This document shows, in pieces, positions 7,745-12,880 of a stretch of 12,880 nucleotides of DNA. The notes beneath the pieces are model-generated. The model was not told the DNA's origin and did no database searches. It was given only the letters and a program-made list of their open reading frames with translations. The stretch is from NCBI GenBank assembly GCA_016256075.1, contig SDVU01000494.1, forward strand, positions 1 through 12,880. The letters run 5' to 3'. The translations under genes were made by a program, and so were the position numbers. This DNA is from Dictyocoela muelleri. Lineage: Eukaryota; Microsporidia. Position 1 is the first letter of the stretch, and every line of letters begins with the position of its first letter.

Positions 7745-8345
7745 AAACTACGGTGTTCCACTTAAGATTCAGAGTGATGTAAGAGGAGATATAAACGATC
7801 TCCTAGAAAAAGGAAAAATTAAACAAGCAGACACTAACTATATCTCTCCTGCCTTTTTTATTAAAAAATCGAATGATAAAATACATCTCATAATCGACTA
7901 TAGGAATCTTAATAAAGTGACTGTTAAAGCTCACAATTTAAGGCCGAAGATAACGGATATCTTGGCAGGACTAAAGGGCAATAAAATCCTTTCCAAACTA
8001 GATCACAACCAATGCTTTTACTAGATTAAAATGAACAAAAAAAGACACAATTAAGACCGGTTTTAGAGTTCTGGTAAACACATACATATTCCGAAGAATG
8101 CTTTTCGGCTTACTAATACCCCTCAGGAAGTTGTTAATGGGCTTAAAAATACATACTCATACATCGAAGATATTCTAAAGGCTCGAAAACCCTATAAACA
8201 CACGTCTAAGATCTTGAGCGAGTTTTTAATACTCTATTTGAACATAATTTAGGTATAAATTTTGAAAAATGCGAATTTTCGTAATATATTGTTTTATTTT
8301 TATGGGCACAAAATCATCAGTTCCTGCATAAAACCTGATATATCA
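7745..8345 (+). pseudogene. Reverse transcriptase region of the LTR fossil
   Basis: Typical Ty3/gypsy polymerase blocks are legible. They are GKIKQADTNYISPAFFIKK, then IIDYRNLNKVTVK, then ILAGLKGNKILSKLDHNQCF, and further on the FGL and YIEDIL segments near 8100-8180. These mark the fingers and palm of the enzyme that would copy the element RNA into DNA. It is part of a broken element. Confidence 0.88.
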
Positions 8346-8399
8346 ATGATGGAGTCGTTTAAGTATAAAACTCCAAAAACTGGTTTCCTTTAGATAAAT

Positions 8400-8940
8400 T
8401 ATTGGGATTTATTAACTGGTTCAGAATTTTTATTCCGAAGGAGTCAGAAAAGAATAGCAAATTTTATAAAAATATCAAAACCAAAGACAAGCCATTTATA
8501 TGGACTGAAGAAGATAAGAAAGATATGGATGAGCTATTCAAGATAATAAAAGAACAAAACACGTTGCCTTGCCCAGATCTAAACAAACCTTATGAGATGA
8601 AATGTGATACATCCGAAATATGAATTAGTTCCGCCTTATGGAAGAAGATAAATTATTGCGTGTTCAGCAAAAAATTCAAGGGTGCAGAAAAAAACTACAG
8701 TATTGTCGAAAAATAAACCCTAGCCATTGTTGAGTCATTTATAATTTTTAAAAAATGGATTTTCGGGTTAGAGTATTCGTCTACACCGACAACTAAATTC
8801 TCACCGTCAGAAGTGATTTAACGAAGCGTATGAATCGATATCTAATCTTGCTCGAAAAATATGACTACGAATTTATCCAAATTAGCTCAACTGATAATGA
8901 CGAAGCCGACATGTTATCCAGAACATACTGAATCTTGTCC
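8400..8940 (+). pseudogene. RNase H region of the LTR fossil
   Basis: It opens with the linker FINWFRIFIPKESEKNSKFY and KPFIWTEEDKK, then the RNase H start PYEMKCDTSE. It ends with YDYEFIQI and DNDEADMLSRTY, which is the usual gypsy RNase H end (the ADxLSR motif). The stretch at 8402-8623 is its longest open piece. It is part of a broken element. Confidence 0.85.
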
Positions 8941-9089
8941 GATCTTAAAGAAACAAATAAAGAAAAACAAAAATGATTAAGTGGAATATTTGAGATAATT
9001 AGTGAACTAAATGAGGCCGCAAAAAAGAAGAAAAACAACGAAAAAATTATATTCTTAATAAAAAGACTACATTATGCATTAATTCATTC

Positions 9090-9965
9090 CGAAAAAAAAC
9101 AAGCTGGGTGATACACTAAAAAATATACATAAAACTAGAAAGCATGGGTATACAATAGTCGAAATAACCAAAAATTGTGAAATATGCGCTGCAGAGAAAA
9201 ATTATAGGTAGACAATAGCCGATACTAAATTCGCAAATCCAATTTTTGAACCATACGAATCTATATCTATTGATTTAAAAGGCCCAATAAAGACCTCTTA
9301 TTTTTAAATCAACGATACCCAAAAATGATTTATACATTCTTTTGGTCTCAGACCTTTTTTCAAGGTATACAGAAACAAAATTAATAAAGGAAATACATTC
9401 GTCAATCGTATGCAAAGCATCAGAAGAAATGTGGCTCTGCAAACACCCAACATTGAAGAAATGCTTAACTGATAACGGACGCCAATTTACATCTAAAAAA
9501 ACTTCAAAAACCTGATGGAAAAGTATATAATAGAAAACATTTATACCGCACCGCATAATCCCTCAAGGAACTCTATAAATAAACGAATAAACAGAAATTT
9601 TCTTGGTACTCAGAATTAGTCGAGGATGCAGTCTAAATCATGCAAAATCTAACATAGATACGCGAATAAATCTAACCAATAATAGAATATTTAAATTCTG
9701 CCCGCATAAATATTTTTTAATCAGCCAATCTGCCGCCTCTCAAATAACGATTTCCAAATAAATATTGAGGAAATTAAAAAACAACTAGAAACAAAAAGAA
9801 ATGAATGAATCAAGAGGATAATAAAAAATACAATGACTATTCCGGTAGCGTTCTCGTATTTAAGAAAAAATTCGCCCTAAATAAGGTAGTTCAAAAATAT
9901 GAAGGACTATTTAAAGTAATTGAAATATTTAAGAGTGAAAAATGCTTTTTCTAGAAATTAATTGT
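9090..9965 (+). pseudogene. Integrase region of the LTR fossil
   Basis: A zinc-binding segment is seen near 9175-9205 (CEICAAEKNYR). The catalytic core follows: FEPYESISIDLKGPI near 9247-9288, LVSDLFSRYTETKLI near 9340-9390 and TDNGRQFTSK near 9465-9500. Near 9870-9930 a C-terminal block reads KYEGLFKVIEIF, as in many gypsy integrases. It follows RNase H, which gives the Ty3/gypsy assignment. It is part of a broken element. Confidence 0.85.
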
Positions 9966-10005
9966 AACAAGATAAAGGCATATTGCAAAAATTTGAAACT
10001 TTTTA

Positions 10006-10017
10006 AGCGGGGAAAGA
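10006..10017 (+). other. Polypurine tract of the LTR fossil
   Basis: AGCGGGGAAAGA lies directly before the 3' LTR. It is the only G-rich purine run nearby and stands where plus-strand priming occurs in this family. It fixes the LTR start at 10018. Confidence 0.75.
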
Positions 10018-10249
10018 TGTTTCAAATGTCTCACAATATTAAAATGCCGAAAATAATCAAAATACGCATAGAACAAATTTATTCGTAAAATTTAAATCAC
10101 AAAATTTAAATCACAAAATTGATAAAAGAAACAATGAAACTACACCATTCCTTCCAGAGGTGAACACGAAAACTCCTTCAATAAACAAAATTTCAAATCC
10201 ATTTATTTAAATCATCTTCTTGGTAACACGATCGGTGTAAACTGAAACA
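10018..10249 (+). repeat. 3' LTR
   Basis: It starts TGTTTCAAATGTCTCA and ends in ACA, matching 6005-6222. It is about 14 bases longer than the 5' copy because the unit AAATTTAAATCACA is present twice in tandem near 10089-10118. Confidence 0.88.
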
Positions 10250-10253
10250 ATAT
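10250..10253. repeat. Target-site duplication, right
   Basis: ATAT follows the 3' LTR and equals 6001-6004. Confidence 0.75.
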
Positions 10254-10740
10254 TAAATACAAAACATTCGTAAAATACCTGATATTTCTTACATATGTTC
10301 ACTTAAATAAGATTCTCCATGAATTCAATGAAATTTGTTTGTTAAAACAAAATGAACCATGTTAAATTAACTTAATATCATATTTTAAATCAAATTTTAT
10401 TCAAAATAAAAAATGTCTACAAAAGAACTAAAATTTTGTTCACTAAATGAATGAATTCATTTTGATCTTCCTACTACCACTAATAGCTGAGAGGCATATC
10501 ATAGATATTTGAATTCTAAAATATCTAAAAAAAATCAAAACATCGAAAAAATTATTAATTTATTAAAAAAAAGAAAAAAAGGTAACTTTTTTAATTAATA
10601 ATCTTAAGTCAGGTAAATCAAGAAAAAAAGCGGGAAAAATGGTCAAAAACATTGTTTTAAATTTTTATGATTATTTTGATTATAAGTTTAACAAAAATTT
10701 CGTAAAAAAGTAGATATATTTATTTCATGATTTAAATAAA
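10254..10740 (+). pseudogene. MULE transposase, C-terminal part
   Basis: Directly after the LTR element the MULE frame resumes with KYKTFVKYLIFLTYVHLNK, then ILHEFNEI. This matches the helical segment that follows GCxFHxxQ in MULE transposases (short-chain FVKxLxALAFVP-like). The frame is the same as that of the open stretch ending at 6004. It stays open to about 10363. Beyond that, stops and frame changes follow. Lysine-rich stretches near 10600-10700 (NLKSGKSRKKAGKMVKNIV) resemble the basic C-terminal region of these proteins. It is broken as an ordinary decayed DNA transposon. Confidence 0.7.
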
Positions 10741-10802
10741 ATCTATTTTTGAAATTTTTAGTATTTTTTAATTAATATTATTTATTTTATTTTATTTTTT
10801 AA

Positions 10803-10816
10803 TTTTGTCGAGTTTT
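10803..10816 (-). repeat. Inverted partner of the MULE left hairpin
   Basis: TTTTGTCGAGTTTT is the exact reverse complement of 5104-5117. It may be what remains of the right terminal inverted repeat of the MULE. Confidence 0.6.
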
Positions 10817-10830
10817 CGGACAGCATAAAA

Positions 10831-10979
10831 AATCAGTAGTAATAAAAACATTTTGATTTTCAAAGTAGTTGATTAGTAATTGATATAGAAAAGGCGAAAT
10901 ATGTAAAAATTACGCAATCAAAATTACATAAAAATGATGATTATTTGATACACTTGTGCTAATTAAATGTTTATTTTTC
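10831..10979 (+). repeat. 150-base direct repeat, right copy
   Basis: It matches 4891-5041 at about nine bases in ten, in the same orientation. It ends two bases before the TA where the Tc1/mariner-like element begins. That element may therefore have cut off a longer repeat. Confidence 0.85.
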
Positions 10980-10982
10980 TTA

Positions 10983-11114
10983 CATGGTATTGCAATTTTA
11001 TATTTGCAACATTGCAATTTTATATGTAGAACATTTCATTTTTATATGTGCAACATTTCAATTTTACATGTGTAATATTGCAATTTTATATGTGCAACAT
11101 TGTGATTTTATATG
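10983..11114 (+). repeat. Left inverted end built of 22-base modules
   Basis: After CATGGTA come about 5.6 tandem units of TTGCAATTTTATATGTGCAA plus CA, 22 bases each, starting at 10990, 11012, 11034, 11056, 11078 and 11100. The units differ by a few bases. The same array occurs in reverse complement at 12278-12405. Confidence 0.9.
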
Positions 11115-11259
11115 AAATTAAAATTTTAGTGAAGATAATAATAAACAGATTATAAATATGTAGCAAACGTTAAATTTAAAAATGTCTTATAAATTTAAGT
11201 TTTTCAAAAAAATAAAATTAAATATTTATTAATTATATAAAAACTTATCCTCTCTTTAC

Positions 11260-12232
11260 CTTATAGAGCCAAATTCTCATATTTATATAACTTCCCAAAC
11301 ACTGTATTGAATAATTGTTAGACTGAAACAAACTTTTTCAATAAATTTTTTATTGTCAATTCATGGTATGCTAATTTAGCCGTGAAAAATTTTGATTTTA
11401 ACATAGAAAAAAAATCCTCTATTGGGTTATCAGATTAGTATAGGGAATGTTAAATCATTATAGAATTCTTTTTTTTGGAGAAAAGATGATACACTATTTG
11501 TTTTATGGATTCTAGATTGTCCATTATTAGAATGCTATTCCGATTTTCGTTAAAATATGGAAGGGTAACTCGTTCGAGAAATTATAAAGATAAATTTAGT
11601 TATACGATCCTGTCAATTATTCTGATCCAATGAGGCCTTTTGAATTAATAGCACAAAGTAAACTTCGATTGATTTTCCTGTTAGCGGGCACTGTAATATA
11701 TGCTTTGAGTTTATAGGAGAATGAAATGAGCTCTTTTAATATGTTCATTAAACCCAGTTCCATAAAAACAAATTTCCATCCGAAATGCGGCTTATATAAG
11801 TTGTAGAAATTTTTATTTTAATTTACTTTTTCAAGAGATTTTTTCATTTGGAACCGATGTCAACCTTTTCCTGGAGAGTCAAACTTTTTGAATTTTACGA
11901 CAAACTGTTGAAACCGAAAGTGTTTGATTATGTGCGTCTGCAATGATGTTTTTGACCTCCGCTGGAACCATAGAATTATTTAAAGAAATGGAGTTATATA
12001 TTGTTTTCTCTGTAGAAGAAAAAATATAATTTATTTCGTTACATGTTTTTGTTCTATTTTCTGCTGAAATAAAATTTAAACTAGCTTCATGATCCTTTAG
12101 AATTTTACTGACTGTATTTTTATGAATCTTTGCGACTGCGAATATTCGTTCGACATTGTGGATATCTGTTATAACCAAAGATATGACAAAATCTCTCAAC
12201 TCGCTGGTTATATTCTTTCTGGGATTCTTTTA
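11260..12232 (-). pseudogene. Tc1/mariner-like transposase, broken
   Basis: The minus-strand frame begins near 12232 without an in-frame ATG (PRKNITSELRDFVISL). It stays open to the TGA at 11879-11881. This part holds a helix-turn-helix DNA-binding segment (IFAVAKIHKNTVSKILK) and then LSVSTVCRKIQKV. Just after the stop comes LSRKRLTSVPNEK, a typical Tc1-like linker. Further on, in changing frames, lie YGTGFNEHIKRAH near 11750 (the first acidic site, which lacks the usual DE here), SLLCAINSKGLIGSE near 11640-11680, LIMDN near 11520 (second Asp) and NPIEDFFSMLKSKFF near 11385-11430 (third site, Glu). The last piece ends at a TAA at 11318-11320. At least four breaks are visible. The order of motifs supports a DDE_3-type transposase. 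Confidence 0.75.
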
Positions 12233-12277
12233 CATTTTTGGTGTTACTAATTTTTGTTTTTTTTTAAAAATGTACAA

Positions 12278-12405
12278 ATAAAATCACAGTGTTGCACATA
12301 TAAAATTACAATGTTGCACATATAAAATTGAAATGTTGCACATATAATAATGAAATTTTGCACATATAAAATTGCAATTTTGTACATATAAAATTGCATA
12401 CCATA
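12278..12405 (-). repeat. Right inverted end built of 22-base modules
   Basis: Read on the minus strand this is again a series of TTGCAATTTTATATGTGCAA units with their CA, about 5.5 of them. They are preceded by TATGGTA at the outer edge. Individual modules differ between the two ends, but the number of modules is about the same. Confidence 0.9.
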
Positions 12406-12442
12406 TAATTAATTAATTTATTATTTATTCATTGTTGCATTT

Positions 12443-12600
12443 TTTGATCCATTGTAGAATTGATCCATTAATGAATTAAAAGTAAAATTTACATAAAAAA
12501 TTTCTTAAGCATGAATTTCAATAAGCGGTCATGTATAGAATTGATCCACGCCTCTAATTCATTAAGGAAATATTAATTTTTAAGAATTGATCCACGATAT
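12443..12600 (+). repeat. Dispersed GAATTGATCCA motif
   Basis: GAATTGATCCA occurs at 12458, 12538 and 12583. A related TTTTGATCCATTG lies at about 12442-12454. The spacing is uneven. Each copy is followed within about 30 bases by an ATGAATT or AATTCAT string. No gene lies here; it may be a decayed tandem array or a cluster of binding sites. Confidence 0.5.
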
Positions 12601-12659
12601 CAAATCATTTATGAATTTATTTTTGTAATAAAAATTACCCCGAAATTAAATAAAATATA

Positions 12660-12805
12660 ATGAATTTGAAATTTAAAAAGAATATCCATTTTTACTCAAT
12701 CGGATTTTTTTTGACTCTTGAACTAATAACACATTTAGTATTTTAAAACTCACCTTAAAGTGTTAGTGAGTTAAAATAGTTATTCATTTTAAATTTTAAA
12801 TTCAT
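12660..12805. repeat. 146-base foldback (MITE-like) element
   Basis: The 25 bases at 12660-12684 (starting ATGAATTTGAAATTT) match the reverse complement of 12781-12805 at 23 of 25 positions. Inside lies a second, tighter inverted pair: TTTTAAAACTCAC at 12741-12753 and GTGAGTTAAAA at 12766-12776. The whole can fold into a long hairpin. It directly abuts the window-end repeat. A small non-autonomous DNA element is the simplest reading. Confidence 0.6.
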
Positions 12806-12880
12806 ATATTATATTACATGCTGACAACATCCATAGCTGCCAACCCGGAGAGTTGTCTCCAACCATAGTCTTATGACCTT
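12805..12880 (-). repeat. Right arm of window-end inverted repeat
   Basis: This is the reverse complement partner of 138-213. The shared core is at about 12810-12861. The repeat very likely continues beyond the window edge, since similarity has not clearly stopped at 12880. Confidence 0.7.

Larger units (their letters stand above)
6005..10249 (+). mobile_element. Ty3/gypsy LTR retrotransposon fossil
   Basis: The element is 4.2 kb, with LTRs at 6005-6222 and 10018-10249, a polypurine tract at 10006-10017 and a four-base target duplication. The internal order on the plus strand is gag-like region, protease, reverse transcriptase, RNase H, integrase. Integrase after RNase H defines the Ty3/gypsy (Metaviridae) group. 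It is broken many times, clearly more than a dozen, and cannot be active. The two LTRs are about 92% identical by eye apart from small length differences. That suggests a moderately old insertion, though no rate is known for this lineage. It sits inside the MULE. Confidence 0.9.
5068..10819 (+). mobile_element. MULE (Mutator-like) DNA transposon, split by an LTR element
   Basis: Recognisable Mutator-like transposase sequence lies on the plus strand at about 5215-6004. It resumes at 10254 after the LTR element. The outer limits are tentative. The 13-mer GTCGAGTTTTCGG occurs at 5068-5080 and at 10807-10819. A 14-base inverted pair links 5104-5117 with 10803-10816, which may represent the remains of the terminal inverted repeats. 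Without the 4.2-kb insertion the MULE would be about 1.5 kb. MULEs move by cut and paste and usually leave 9-11 base target duplications, none of which I can see here. The transposase has several stops and frame changes, so the element is dead. Confidence 0.7.
10983..12405 (-). mobile_element. Tc1/mariner-like DNA transposon, inactive
   Basis: The 1.42-kb element has inverted ends of about 130 bases, a single minus-strand transposase and TA dinucleotides directly outside both ends (10981-10982 and 12406-12407). TA target duplication and a DDE transposase with a helix-turn-helix start are the marks of the Tc1/mariner superfamily. The outermost bases are CATGGTATTGC on the left and, in reverse complement, TATGGTATGC on the right. 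The transposase is broken by several stops and frame changes. Confidence 0.8.

Noticed and set aside
7579-7761. Minus-strand frame of 60 codons
   Set aside because: It is antisense to the LTR fossil between its protease and reverse transcriptase parts, so it is a shadow.
9275-9556. Minus-strand frame of 93 codons
   Set aside because: It is antisense to the integrase core of the LTR fossil, whose motifs lie on the plus strand.
10983-11114. A CRISPR array or satellite formed by the 22-base units
   Set aside because: The units are contiguous, and an inverted array of the same units stands at 12278-12405 with a transposase between them, so they are transposon ends.

Overview
The window is strongly AT-rich eukaryotic DNA, roughly four fifths A+T by eye. 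The best fit is a microsporidian, or a similarly reduced AT-rich eukaryote. The one clear host gene, RPC11 of RNA polymerase III, is short and intronless, and has a small CCC motif just before its ATG, as many microsporidian genes do. Merlin-family DNA transposons, one of which is present, are also common in microsporidia. The organism assignment is an inference.

Layout: (1) 1-214 is a less AT-rich block holding one arm of a 76-base inverted repeat; its partner is the last 76 bases of the window. (2) 215-1199 is AT-rich spacer with short tandem repeats and the RPC11 upstream region. (3) 1200-1508 is RPC11. (4) 1591-2691 is a Merlin DNA transposon with 26-base inverted ends and a broken transposase. 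(5) 3041-3400 on the minus strand is an unrecognised 119-residue reading frame with a C-terminal membrane segment. (6) 3704-4812 is a 1.1-kb unit whose inverted ends carry tRNA-like B-box sequences. (7) 4891-5041 and 10831-10979 are direct repeats bracketing a MULE (Mutator-like) DNA transposon. (8) That MULE was split by a Ty3/gypsy LTR element (6005-10249) with 4-base target duplications. (9) 10983-12405 is a Tc1/mariner-like element whose inverted ends are built of 22-base modules. (10) 12406-12880 holds short repeats, a 146-base foldback element and the second arm of the window-end repeat.

The window is therefore mostly a transposon graveyard next to one housekeeping gene. Two transposon superfamilies besides the MULE, one LTR fossil and at least two non-coding inverted-repeat units lie in about 11 kb, one of them nested. 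The relative order is clear in one place: the LTR element is younger than the MULE, because removing it plus one target copy lets the MULE reading frame run on without a break. None of the mobile elements looks able to move itself. No rRNA, complete tRNA or CRISPR array was seen.
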